Shown here piece by piece: positions 8,495-17,405 of a stretch of 64,000 bases of DNA. Under the pieces are notes generated by a model. That model ran no database searches. It was not told where the DNA came from and saw only the letters and a program-made list of their open reading frames with translations. Each line of letters opens with the position of its first letter. The first letter of the stretch is position 1. Origin of the DNA: Symbiodinium kawagutii (Eukaryota; Sar; Dinophyceae; Suessiales; Symbiodiniaceae); NCBI GenBank assembly GCA_009767595.1, contig VSDK01010338.1, positions 166,350-230,349 of the forward strand, read 5' to 3'. Made by a program: the position numbers and the translations under genes.

Positions 8495-11400
8495 TCAAAG
8501 ATTGCTCATAGCCAGGATGGAGAGGCGCACCAAACGCCCCCAACCCGACAAAGGCCAGACCTGCAAATCAGCTAGCCGAACTTGGTCAAAAGCTCGGCTG
8601 TCACCTGTCAAAAGCAAACGCATCCACAGAGGCAAACCATTGGAGGCGGATCGCAGCTTCACAAATCGAGAAATGTCATCTGAGACGTTGTCACCAGTGC
8701 CTATGTGTAAAAGATGAGGATAAAGATCACCACCAATAACATAGGGAAGGCTAGAACCCAGATAAAAGTTCAACTGCTTGCTGCTAGATCTCCCCTTTGA
8801 GTTTGCACCTATCACAACCCGCGAGTCCAGAAGGGTGCAAAAGCGACTGTGACTGTGCTGCTTTGCCAGATGCTTCAATAAACTTCTGTATGAAAGGTGC
8901 TCGTTTATGTTGATGTGATTCGGCTTTTTGAACCTGTACTGCAACAACTTCTTCCAAGGTAAACAATGACCCAACTGACCAATCCATCGTGGAGGTGTAG
9001 TGTAAGGCAAATCCACAGGAGGTTCCTTCTGAGATGCCAACTGGTTCAAGTATTGAAGGTTGAGAGTTGCCACACGTTTACATAAAGGGAGAGGATACCC
9101 AGCCGAATAGTGTGCTATATGCTGAGCCAAACGAGGCTCATCCCCAAACACAGCTGTAAGTGAAGGTGAACACATTTTGCGGAAAAGCTTCAGCCGTTCT
9201 TGGTTGAAAACGCCGCGCACTCGAAAATGCTTTCCAGCTCGACCGCAAGTGCAAGTTGCAGCCAATTCGGTGAGCAGGGGATTGTTGCTGATCCAGCTGC
9301 TAAGCTTCTGGAAAGGGGTTCCCCAACCACAGAATGGAAAACGAACTTCTTGAAAACCATGTGCCACCAAACGCTCATAGATGTTCAGCTTGTACATAAC
9401 CGATCCACCAGGCTGTTCGATACTGCAAACCAAACCGTATGCACGGCAAAGCCAGAGTATGAAACCACCCCTTACCGCAAACTGGTTTCGTTCGTGGGTA
9501 TGCTTTTCATCTGGATCAAAACCAAAAGGTTGCAGCAAGGATCGCAAATGAGGTCTGCGGAGCGTGCCAAAAGTAGTGCAAACAGGCGCCACATGCCAGG
9601 CTCTGACAACTCTCCGAGCAAGAAGGCCAACAATACATAGGAAAGTTGCATGAGATAGTACATTACCAGTGTTGCCATCTTTGATGTCGAAACCAGGATG
9701 GACAGACAAACCAGCATCACGATGGGCTTGACTAAGATGACCTGTTCCACGAAAAACCTCACAAAAGTCCCAAATAAATCCTTCGTGCAAAGACTTAGGA
9801 ACCGTTGTACCAGGGGGTTCAGTGATGCCATCCTCATGTACAGCCATATACTTGCCCAAAGTTGAACTATCCACTCTAGTATAGAAGCCTTTCTGCTCAG
9901 AGATCCTGCAGAGTTCCAAGGTTGCAGCTCTGCTGAACGGTGCTGCACAAACTCCGCTCCCTTGTAGCGATGCATCGGAACAAAACAGCTGATCCAGAGG
10001 TTGTGCTCGAAGATTGGTGAAAGCAAAGGGGGCCCAAATGCTCAACATCAATAACTCCTGCTTACAACCAGTTGAAAGAGGGAAACAGCTATGTCGATCT
10101 CGTAGGGACTCTCCTTCATGAAAAACATCATTGAGTAAAGCCAGCAAAGGTCTCCTGAAAAGAAGTACAAAAATCCAGCATCCAATGATCGTTTCTAAAA
10201 GATGTCGAGAGCTCCAACCAATTCGGACCAGCTGCAAAGTGAGCTTTGCCAGAGTTAAAACCCGCAGCTTCGGAGCACTGATGGTACCGCGTTTGCCGTC
10301 AAGCTCTCCTCCCAAAACAACGTTTCGAAAAGAATCCCTAACAGCTTTCTTCTTTGAAGTCCTCAAACCTACTGCTTGGTAAGCTTGACCGGCCAAATCC
10401 AGCAGCCGCCGATCTTCGCGGACACAGCTGGAACAACTGCTGGAAACTCCACGTGGTACTTTCTGCAACACAGCTAAATCGTCGATGCACAACAAAAGGA
10501 GCACCGAGGATCGCGGAAGAGGCTTCCTGTAGCAAACCTGGACGTCGGGGTTCAAAACACCTGCTCGAGACAAAAGGTTGCTGTGAACATGTTGAGCGAT
10601 TTCAACAGCATATGAAGTCCCCATAGCCAGAGTGGAAAAACATCCTACTACCAGCTTTCCCTTCAATCCAGGATGCCATGCATTGAAACCTTCGAAGCGC
10701 TCTGCGGGAAAAACTCCGTGAATATGGTTCCGGTGAGCATGAGCAACTGGCACTTTAAAGCAATGGTAAAAATCCTCCAAATCATCAGCTCCCATGATCA
10801 GATCTTCGTGTGAATCTAGAAACAAACCACATAGAAGGCTGCCATGCGCTAAAGTCACCGTAGAGTCGTTGACAGGCAGAGTGCGGCTGTTCTCAGGAAT
10901 GGGGTTCAAAATCTGTCGATCCTTCTCCGAGTTCTTGTAAACAGAGAAAAGTCCACATCTGTATTTTGCTTCAGAGGATGTAGCATCTAAAAGTTGTAAA
11001 CTGTTGACAGCATCCCACTTCTGGAACAACCGAAAAAGGTTATCACGAGAACACATCACTCTGGCATGTCGAACTTTAGGCCATGTTTCCTTTGGGGTCC
11101 TCAAGTGAGTAGGTTCCAGAAAACCTGCTTTCAACAAAGGATCTGAAATAAAGGCTTCAGGGCTGAATTGAGGAGAATGTGTGAAAACAACACGGTCAGG
11201 ATCCAAGGGCATGGCACTAGAACTGGAGTCCTTTGACTTGAGCAGGTTCGAAAGATCCTGCTGCATCTTGGCGAAAGACATGCTGCTGGAATCACAAGGA
11301 GCGGGCCCACCCGTACCAATGGACTCTTCAGCAACAGGGTCATCTGCTGAAACACCAGGACCACGGCTATAGGAATCGAGGCTATGGCGAAGCTGCTGGG

Positions 11401-11869
11401 CGGCTTGGCTGAGCTCATGAAGCGTGGTTCCCAAATTGGAAAACTTCCCAAAACTGCGATCTAAACCGCTGCTAGGCCCGGGGCTAAGGCGGTAAAACAA
11501 TCTGATGGTCTCCTCCAAATCCTTCAACATACGACTTTGGGATGCTGAAACCGGCTGCCGTGGGTGATTGAGAACTTTGGGTCGCCCCAAACAAAGCCAG
11601 TTGCAAGAAGCTACAAAAACTCTGAGATGTTCCCGAACCACCACTCGCAAATTCTGACGAGCTCGGCGCCTACCAGACTTAGGCTTCCCTGAGGTAGCCA
11701 GGCTGGCTGGAATTGGGCAAGGCCACAACTGTTTTGAAGAACCCGAGGGGATCTCCATCATATGAAGGTTGAGTGCTGCTTTGCAAAAATTTCCCAGAGG
11801 AGTAAAACTGGAAAACAAAGATTTGAAAATACGTGCACCAAGATCAGTTGAAGAAATAAACTCAGGCAT
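8495..11869 (-). CDS. RT - RNase H - methyltransferase-like polyprotein of the retroelement
   Basis: The frame is open from 13528 to 8495, but its first 1.6 kb lies over gag. The first Met after gag is at 11869, and -1 frameshifting from gag is an alternative. Reverse transcriptase: motif A-like MGADDLEDFYHCF (about 10800-10760), LAMGTSYAVEIAQ, and the catalytic box LLCIDDLAV (about 10485-10465). An RNase H-like strand with CSDAS follows near 9975. A Rossmann methyltransferase-like block comes next: FRGTGHLSQAHRDAG (near 9750), GFDIKDG, APVCTTFGTLRRP (near 9580), EQPGGSVMYKL (near 9410), FCGWGTPFQK. A second RNase H-like pattern ends the protein: LLDSRVVIGANSKGRSSS and GDNVSDDISR (about 8835-8670). 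RT-RH-MT followed by a recombinase is the known DIRS/PAT order. The methyltransferase target base cannot be decided by eye. Confidence 0.85.
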   Translation of the reverse strand: MPEFISSTDLGARIFKSLFSSFTPLGNFCKAALNLHMMEIPSGSSKQLWPCPIPASLATSGKPKSGRRRARQNLRVVVREHLRVFVASCNWLCLGRPKVLNHPRQPVSASQSRMLKDLEETIRLFYRLSPGPSSGLDRSFGKFSNLGTTLHELSQAAQQLRHSLDSYSRGPGVSADDPVAEESIGTGGPAPCDSSSMSFAKMQQDLSNLLKSKDSSSSAMPLDPDRVVFTHSPQFSPEAFISDPLLKAGFLEPTHLRTPKETWPKVRHARVMCSRDNLFRLFQKWDAVNSLQLLDATSSEAKYRCGLFSVYKNSEKDRQILNPIPENSRTLPVNDSTVTLAHGSLLCGLFLDSHEDLIMGADDLEDFYHCFKVPVAHAHRNHIHGVFPAERFEGFNAWHPGLKGKLVVGCFSTLAMGTSYAVEIAQHVHSNLLSRAGVLNPDVQVCYRKPLPRSSVLLLLCIDDLAVLQKVPRGVSSSCSSCVREDRRLLDLAGQAYQAVGLRTSKKKAVRDSFRNVVLGGELDGKRGTISAPKLRVLTLAKLTLQLVRIGWSSRHLLETIIGCWIFVLLFRRPLLALLNDVFHEGESLRDRHSCFPLSTGCKQELLMLSIWAPFAFTNLRAQPLDQLFCSDASLQGSGVCAAPFSRAATLELCRISEQKGFYTRVDSSTLGKYMAVHEDGITEPPGTTVPKSLHEGFIWDFCEVFRGTGHLSQAHRDAGLSVHPGFDIKDGNTGNVLSHATFLCIVGLLARRVVRAWHVAPVCTTFGTLRRPHLRSLLQPFGFDPDEKHTHERNQFAVRGGFILWLCRAYGLVCSIEQPGGSVMYKLNIYERLVAHGFQEVRFPFCGWGTPFQKLSSWISNNPLLTELAATCTCGRAGKHFRVRGVFNQERLKLFRKMCSPSLTAVFGDEPRLAQHIAHYSAGYPLPLCKRVATLNLQYLNQLASQKEPPVDLPYTTPPRWIGQLGHCLPWKKLLQYRFKKPNHININEHLSYRSLLKHLAKQHSHSRFCTLLDSRVVIGANSKGRSSSKQLNFYLGSSLPYVIGGDLYPHLLHIGTGDNVSDDISRFVKLRSASNGLPLWMRLLLTGDSRAFDQVRLADLQVWPLSGWGRLVRLSILAMSNL

Positions 11870-11949
11870 GTCCTTCTCTTCAGAAAAACTACCAACTCCA
11901 GCTGAACCCGGCTCCTCGAAAAGAGCCGCTGCGCTAAACGTCCGAGCCT

Positions 11950-13623
11950 TTACGCCTCGGAGTCGGCCTTGTCGTTGGCCGGCTTCTTGCCTTTCTTCCG
12001 CCACTTGGGGTTGGGCTTTGCCTCCTGGTTCTCGTCGGCGGCAGTCTCGGTTGATTTTCCTCCCCGGACATACTTGGAGCTTTTGTCGTTGATCTGCTCC
12101 AAGTCGCGTAGGTAAGCCAGTTGGGTGGCCACCCACCTTGGATCGGACAACTGTCCGTGAGCCAGCTCTGCACGCATCACTTTGTGGAGCTCGGTCTGGG
12201 CAAAGGGCGGATCTTCCAAGCACGTCAGAAGATGTGCCATACGAAGGGCTCCTCCGTCGCAAGCAGCTTGTTCGCAGAACACCGCCAGAAGACAAGTGAG
12301 CATCTGGAGCCTCAGGTGGTCCTGGCGTTCTGCTGCTTCGAACATCGATGCGGCCATGAACCCCACATAAGTGAGAGTCCGATGGCTGCCAAAAGGAACA
12401 GCTTCCTGGAAGTGGTACCAAAGGTCCCTGGGCTCCAGCTCCTGCACCGTCGACTTCCTTCTGGCCAAAGTCAAACGTTCCCTGAATGCTTGGATCACTC
12501 GGGCAGGGCTTCTCTTGAACTGGTCGCTGAGAAGTTGACGAGCAGCGATCCCACGAACACCTGAGCCAGACCGGTGTGTCTCCTCGGAGTCCCCGGATGT
12601 AGAACTCAGCAGGGCTAAAGGATCGTTCTGCGCTGCTCGAGAGGCTGCCAGCTTCTCCAAGATGGCATGCTGGGAGGTCAGGAGCTTCTTCAGGAGAGGA
12701 TCCATGTTCGACTCGGCTTCGAGGGGCTCGCCGTCGATGTCCGGCTCTTCCTCCACGATAGTGCCAGCCGCTGCAGCCGAAGGAGCGCTTGTAGATCCTC
12801 GATGAAGATCGCCTAATCGCCCCGGGCCCACTGAAGCGAGCTGCTGCAGACGACGATGCGCTTCGGCAGGTACTTGAGGAGGATCGCGAGCAAAGAGCTG
12901 CGGTGCTGCAGCTCCTCCTGGAGGGCCTCTGGGACCGCCACTTGAACCAGCCTCCAACTTGCCCAGTCGGTCCTTGATCTTCCCAAGTTCGGCCACCCGG
13001 GTTTCCATCCCATGGACTGCTCTCTGAGTAGCCTCGTTCTGGGCCAAGATCTGCTGTAGCATCTGCTGGACAGGATCGTCTCCACCTCCATTGGGAATGC
13101 CAGGCTCTTCTTCGAAGCCGCCATCTTCGGGTGCGGTGAAGTAGGGATCCAAACGTCCGTCTGCACTGCCAGCTCCTAGAAACTGATTCACCAGGTTGAG
13201 CAAGGATGAAGTCGCGGGAAAGTCTTCGACTCCGCGATAAAGCCCGAACGTGGTGATCTCCCCAACATCGAAGCCTTCCGGTACTTGAGCATGAAGGCGA
13301 GGAAAACCTCCAGCATCCAGATCGAACACCCTCACATCCAGAGTGCGACGAGAAACTCGACTTGATCCAGGGATGATGGGTTGTACGGTTCCATCCATGT
13401 AAGGCCCAAGGTCTCCAGAGTAGCCTTCGTTCGTGGCATCGATGAAGTGGTTTTCGTCCACCCCAACTCGAGGAATGCAGACTAAAGCCCCAGTCCCCAC
13501 AGCTCTTATCACTACTGCATGGCAACATTGATCTGAGAACAGGAAGAAGCAGCGACTAGGTCCTCCTTCTTCTTCTGCGGTGGCTATGCCGTCAGGCAGA
13601 GCCGTCATTTCAAAGGTGCGCAA
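11950..13623 (-). CDS. gag-like structural protein of the retroelement
   Basis: A 557-residue ORF in the gag position. The N-terminal ~180 residues contain mixed strands without a recognised domain. A likely coiled coil follows (QQMLQQILAQNEATQRAV to LGKIKDRLGKLE), then a Pro/Gly/Ala-rich linker. The helical, Leu-rich C-terminal half (PARVIQAFRERLTLARR, RDLWYHFQEAVPF) resembles capsid-type helices. The tail is Lys-rich (PKWRKKGKKPANDK) and could bind nucleic acid. There is no CCHC zinc knuckle. The start overlaps the upstream 179-codon ORF by 19 nt, and the pol frame is open throughout it. Function is assigned from position and composition only. Confidence 0.65.
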   Translation of the reverse strand: MRTFEMTALPDGIATAEEEGGPSRCFFLFSDQCCHAVVIRAVGTGALVCIPRVGVDENHFIDATNEGYSGDLGPYMDGTVQPIIPGSSRVSRRTLDVRVFDLDAGGFPRLHAQVPEGFDVGEITTFGLYRGVEDFPATSSLLNLVNQFLGAGSADGRLDPYFTAPEDGGFEEEPGIPNGGGDDPVQQMLQQILAQNEATQRAVHGMETRVAELGKIKDRLGKLEAGSSGGPRGPPGGAAAPQLFARDPPQVPAEAHRRLQQLASVGPGRLGDLHRGSTSAPSAAAAGTIVEEEPDIDGEPLEAESNMDPLLKKLLTSQHAILEKLAASRAAQNDPLALLSSTSGDSEETHRSGSGVRGIAARQLLSDQFKRSPARVIQAFRERLTLARRKSTVQELEPRDLWYHFQEAVPFGSHRTLTYVGFMAASMFEAAERQDHLRLQMLTCLLAVFCEQAACDGGALRMAHLLTCLEDPPFAQTELHKVMRAELAHGQLSDPRWVATQLAYLRDLEQINDKSSKYVRGGKSTETAADENQEAKPNPKWRKKGKKPANDKADSEA

Positions 13624-14144
13624 GATCGCAAGCCCGCCCCCAGACAGAAGACAGTCGCTTCAGCCAGAGAAGGAAATGCGTGAAAGATGGAGTTGTGCAC
13701 AACCTCACCCTGATCACCAGCCACCGCCTGAACGAAGGTGGAGTAGTTCCAAGTCACAAAGGGCTCGGGTGCCGAAGGAGTCCACAACACCACGTAGCAG
13801 CGATTCCGCAGCTCGGAGCGAGGCCCTTCGAAAGCTCCTCGTTCACCTCGCTTGATAGCAGCAGCTTGGCGACCCCGTTGATAGGCAACCAGGATGCGAT
13901 GGTGTGAGTCCCTCTGCAACTGACGACCAAACACGTAAGTGCTTGGACTAGGCAGCACAGGTGTCTCTTGCTCCCACCAAGGTGTGTCGGCAGGGTCAGG
14001 GACAAAAATGGTTGGTTCCGGATCAGTTGAAGTAGGGCTCGAAGTATCAGATTCGGGGTCCCTCTCAATAGCACTAGGTCTATTGAAACCCAAGACACCA
14101 AACACAATTCGAACACAACGTTTCAACAGAGTGCCCAAAACCAT
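13605..14144 (-). CDS. accessory ORF of the retroelement, possible RNase H N-terminal (viroplasmin-like) fold
   Basis: A 179-residue ORF between the element's 5' repeat and gag. The first half is Pro/Ser/Glu-rich and probably disordered. The second half (about residues 108-172) reads RCYVVLWTPSAPEPFVTW, then FVQAVAG, then HAFPSLAEATVFCLGAG. The spacing of YVV, W, V.G, F.S and EA recalls the small hybrid-binding domain found at the N terminus of eukaryotic RNase H1 and in caulimovirus VI proteins. This is a pattern match by eye, not a confirmed homology. The stop lies inside the first codons of gag. Confidence 0.45.
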   Translation of the reverse strand: MVLGTLLKRCVRIVFGVLGFNRPSAIERDPESDTSSPTSTDPEPTIFVPDPADTPWWEQETPVLPSPSTYVFGRQLQRDSHHRILVAYQRGRQAAAIKRGERGAFEGPRSELRNRCYVVLWTPSAPEPFVTWNYSTFVQAVAGDQGEVVHNSIFHAFPSLAEATVFCLGAGLRSCAPLK

Positions 14145-14147
14145 ACA

Positions 14148-14426
14148 CTACTGTCTGTAGCGTTGCAACCTGTCTCCTCCTCGTGGAAAATCAGGGACCG
14201 CCTCTGCCAAAGCGAAAGCCAGACCACGCAAAAGGCAACGCCTCAAGGATGGGCTGAGCACCACAGCAGTGCAGAAAGAGCCTGTGATGGCTCCCAGAAA
14301 CCAAGCTAAAAGGCCCAGCAGCACCGTGTCGCTAGTGCGGCTGGGGCAAAGCCAGGATTGCAGTGCAAAAGGAGCTATGGCCAGGCGATCCCACATACAC
14401 GAGTTTGACCCACTGAAAGGCTTCAT
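14148..14426 (-). CDS. short hydrophobic ORF at the 5' end of the retroelement
   Basis: A 92-codon frame whose ATG lies within repeat A1 and which ends 3 nt before the next ORF. It contains one strongly hydrophobic stretch (TVLLGLLAWFLGAITGSF) followed by a second, weaker one and an Arg-rich segment. It may be a real leader or membrane peptide, or simply the open 5' leader of the element. No family is recognised. Confidence 0.35.
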   Translation of the reverse strand: MKPFSGSNSCMWDRLAIAPFALQSWLCPSRTSDTVLLGLLAWFLGAITGSFCTAVVLSPSLRRCLLRGLAFALAEAVPDFPRGGDRLQRYRQ

Positions 14427-14458
14427 TCAAAGTGCGCATGAAAACTTAAAGGGCTTCA
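14409..14458 (-). repeat. split direct repeat A1, outer 5' end of retroelement
   Basis: This 50-bp stretch is identical by eye to 7272-7321. The element's outer border is at aaagggcttca|tatatg; host-like TGATGATA-rich sequence follows. Confidence 0.95.
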
Positions 14459-14459
14459 T

Positions 14460-15120
14460 ATATGTATTGTAATTGCTGCCATTGATGGTTGATAGTATCG
14501 ATGTTTTCTCATACTGTGATTTATGGTTGGAGCTTCACGATATTGTGCCACTGATGTTGATGATATGATGATCGACGATGTTGATAGCAAGATGTTTAAT
14601 GATAGTATCACTCACGATGTGGTTTTTGACACGTCTAGTGATAGCCTGGTTCATGATAGTTACAATGTGGGTCATGTACGGTTTACTCATCGTACGCTTT
14701 ATACGTTTAAGAATTGAGATTTAAGAAGTTCTGATTTTCGCATCAAGGGTCTTGGTTTCTTGTTTGCGTCCACCTACTACGGATTTAGTCATAGAAACGG
14801 ATTCGTTTTCGGGCAACTTGGCGCCAGCCGCAGCGGCCCATCTCCGCTGGGAATCTGTACAGCTACACAGCTGTCAAATGAGTTTCACAACTCATCGGCT
14901 GCGACTGCTCCAATCAGCTTGTTCCAAATTCTGGATGGTGCTACTAGATCGACCCATTAATACCTACTATATCGACCCATGATACCTTCAACAACAGCTC
15001 CACTTGTTCATGCCCTTCGCGACCATGGATTCCCCGTGGTGCGTGGGTTTTCATGCCCTTCGCGAAGCACCATGGATTCCCCGTGGTGCGTGGTGCTCGC
15101 GACTCATCGCATGGGAATCC
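14460..15120. other. spacer with TGATGATAG low complexity
   Basis: 14460-14720 is degenerate TGATGATA/GATAGT sequence. 15008-15096 holds a direct duplication of about 45 bp built around ccatggattccccgtggtgc. No gene is supported. Confidence 0.5.
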
Positions 15121-15126
15121 TCCATC

Positions 15127-15285
15127 CTGGCGGCCGAGCTTCATCTGAATCCGGCTATCGCCTTCCAGGACTTTAGCTTCTGCTTCCTGTAGCATCAAGG
15201 TGTCGATGAGTTGGAACACCAGCAACGCGATGGGCACGTGGCACAAGCTGAAGAGCAGCAAGAGAACCGGGTTCCCAACGGAGGC
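15127..15285 (-). CDS. exon with transmembrane helix and charged helix, unidentified gene
   Basis: After an AG|G acceptor (15286/15285), the minus strand reads a hydrophobic run (NPVLLLLFSLCHVPIALLVF, then QLIDTLML) followed by an acidic/basic helix (QEAEAKVLEGDSRIQMKL). A GA donor near 15126 would give a 53-codon exon in phase 0. The arrangement of membrane helix then amphipathic helix is common in membrane sensors. Whether it belongs with the PAS-like exon at 6.7-7.0 kb, which would place the retroelement in an intron, cannot be shown here. Confidence 0.45.
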
Positions 15286-15584
15286 CTCAAACCACTACGG
15301 TGACCACTGGTGGTAACACTGGTGGCACCACAAGGTACTGCGAACATCGCAAATCGAGATTTTGGTCATGATGATTTATTTGTCATGTCTTTTCTTCAAT
15401 CATTTCTCGATATAATCATCATGAACAATAAATCATCATGAACACCTTCAATGAGCGCTGGCGTGTTCTCCAACGATCAGACAGAATCTGTGAAGGCTAA
15501 CATCGTGAGCAAACCAGCAGCTGTGCCAAGCTCAAACATATCAATGTTTCATAGAGGATTTGCGAGGTATGGTAGAAAAAATCT

Positions 15585-15905
15585 TATAGCCATAGTTGAT
15601 CATAGTTAAAAGGTTTTTATCGTAGTTGATCATAGTTGAATGGCTTATAACCATATTTGATGATAGTTGAAAAGCCTTATAGCCAGAGTCGATCATAGTT
15701 AAAAGCCTCATAATTAAGCATAGTTGATCATAGTTGAAAGGCTTATAACCATAGTTGATCATAGTTGAAAGGCTTATAACCATAGTTGATCATAGTTGAA
15801 AGGCTTATAACCATAGTTGATCATAGTTGAAAGGCTTATAACCATAGTTGATCATAGTTTAAAAGCCTTATAGCCATAGTCGATCATAGTTAAAGGCCTC
15901 ATAAG
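15585..15905. repeat. 31-bp tandem repeat, about 10 copies
   Basis: The unit 'ccatagttgatcatag' plus 'ttgaaaggcttataa' repeats with substitutions. Several central copies are identical. Isolated copies resume at about 15975-16025. The core word gttgatcatag is close to palindromic. Confidence 0.9.
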
Positions 15906-16032
15906 CATAGTTCGCTGTGCAGTTTAAAGAGAGCCCCCTTTGACAACTGTTACAGGGGGGCTAGGTCCAAGTTAAAAGCCATATTACCATTGTTGATCAT
16001 AGTCAAAAGCCTTATTAAGCCACTGCTAACCT

Positions 16033-16428
16033 TTGGATCGTTCGATGGCCCCCACCTTACCGATGTGTACAAACCAGCTGATAGAAGCGGCTGCTTTGGC
16101 TGGTGCTTTTAACGTTGGTTTGCATTGCTTTGATTGGAAGCTGTTGCAACATTTGGATGCATCATGTGAGTATCATGGTCGGTTGCTTTTGAACAGCATT
16201 AGGCATAGGGTTATGCCTTTTAGTTGGTTATTCTTGGTGGCTGCCCACAAAGCTCTCACAGATGAACATACACACATAACCAAGCAGGCCGGTTGGTCGC
16301 TTGGTGGTGTCTACCGACCCCAAACACGTGCAACCGTTTTGGCAGAACATATCTGCTTGGTGGACACACCCAACTGTTGTGAATCAGAGTTGTGGGGCTT
16401 GGACGAAAATGTGGCCGAAAATGGCTGA
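16033..16428 (+). CDS. 131-codon ORF, unrecognised
   Basis: An open frame on the plus strand with moderately coding-like composition (HCFDWKLLQHLDASCEYHGR, PFSWLFLVAAHKALTDEHTH). No domain is recognised and no clear splice borders were found. It is opposite in strand to the convincing exons around it. It may be chance or a decayed gene fragment. Confidence 0.25.
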   Translation: MDRSMAPTLPMCTNQLIEAAALAGAFNVGLHCFDWKLLQHLDASCEYHGRLLLNSIRHRVMPFSWLFLVAAHKALTDEHTHITKQAGWSLGGVYRPQTRATVLAEHICLVDTPNCCESELWGLDENVAENG

Positions 16429-16429
16429 A

Positions 16430-17120
16430 ACCAACGACTATAAGCTGAGTGTTCTGAATGCAGGAACTACATGCATGTAGCCGTTAATCCACCACAACCA
16501 CCATAAATTGAGTAGTGCCCGAGCTAGAAATCAATATACTCAGTGTAACGTATTTTGCCAGATCAGTCATATCCCTAGGTGTCTTTCTTCCCTGGAGATA
16601 TGCAACTATGATTGTTGGATGTCAGTGTTTAATTAACCATGAAAACCATGCTTATGCGAACATATCATCTGGTGCTGCTTCAATCGCTATTCCAAATCCT
16701 TCGTTGGGCTCAGTCAGTCACCCGCAAATTCCGATGGCACTTGTGATGGTAACCATACTTGAGCCGCATGGTTGTCCAGCTTGATCATGTTTACCATGTT
16801 GTGACCTGCTTTATCCACATGAATAGGAGATCCATATTGACAAGTTCCGTATCCTTGACAGTAAATTAACAGCGATAAACGGTGGTTGACGCTGATGAAT
16901 GAACCACTATCAACCGTGATTGACGAATCACCATTACCCAACTATCATTTGATCATGAGTGATTGACAACCATGAGTTGACCACAACTAGCACTATCACA
17001 TGGCTGTTTCTCAAGTCATAACCCCAATATCATCCCATTTTTTCTAGCCATTTCTACTGAACCAAGAAATTTTCGGGGGAACCCCAAGTCCTGGCTAGCT
17101 CGAAACCCACCAACCAATGA
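16430..17120. other. spacer, low complexity
   Basis: Mostly AT-rich sequence with AACCATGA/TTGACCA words. No gene-like frame is supported. Confidence 0.5.
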
Positions 17121-17126
17121 CCATGG

Positions 17127-17243
17127 CCGTTCCGCTTGGCGGCCTGCCCCGTGACCCCCGTGCGGACTCCCGCCCCGGGGCACCGGATCCATGAAGGCCC
17201 GCGAAGACTTCAGCCCGCACATGGCCGTTTCGCAGAGCAGCAC
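17127..17243 (-). CDS. candidate GC-rich 3' exon of the ankyrin/membrane gene
   Basis: A GC-rich island in AT-rich DNA, preceded by an AG|G acceptor (17244/17243) on the minus strand. Two frames are plausible: one reads VLLCETAMCGLKSSRAFMDP, the other LRNGHVRAEVFAGLHGSG. The second fits the phase-1 donor predicted for the exon at 18.8-18.9 kb. The 3' border is unclear. It could be a tail exon of the gene upstream or belong to another gene. Confidence 0.35.
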
Positions 17244-17405
17244 CTGGGGAGGCGCGAGGGCGGGCTGCGCCTGGGAGGCTGTGCCTGGGATCCCACGGGG
17301 TTGGGCCCGGCTTCGCCCGTGGGGGAAGTTCAAGTTTGGGTACCGGATGTTGGTGGATATGGCCGTGGTAAAATGATGTTAGCTATGGCGCTTTAAAACA
17401 TGCTA

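Larger units (their letters stand above)
7084..14458 (-). mobile_element. complete DIRS/PAT-type tyrosine-recombinase retroelement
   Basis: A 7.4-kb element read on the minus strand. Order from its 5' end: repeat A1 (14458-14409), short hydrophobic ORF, 179-codon ORF, gag-like ORF, RT/RNase H/methyltransferase-like ORF, tyrosine recombinase ORF, then B1 (7480-7321), A2 (7321-7272) and B2 (7243-7084). These are split direct repeats as known for PAT, kangaroo and Ngaro elements; DIRS1 itself has inverted termini. The presence of a methyltransferase-like domain together with split repeats suggests the PAT-like group. No ORF is interrupted and the repeat copies look identical by eye, so the insertion is probably recent. 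No target duplication is expected for this class and none is seen. Confidence 0.9.

Noticed and set aside
12121..12564. 147-codon plus-strand ORF
   Set aside because: Antisense shadow of the gag-like ORF of the retroelement.
11960..13528. N-terminal 520 codons of the 1677-codon frame as genuine pol protein
   Set aside because: This part overlaps gag in another frame, is Arg/Ser-rich and lacks domain features; real pol similarity starts after 11.95 kb.
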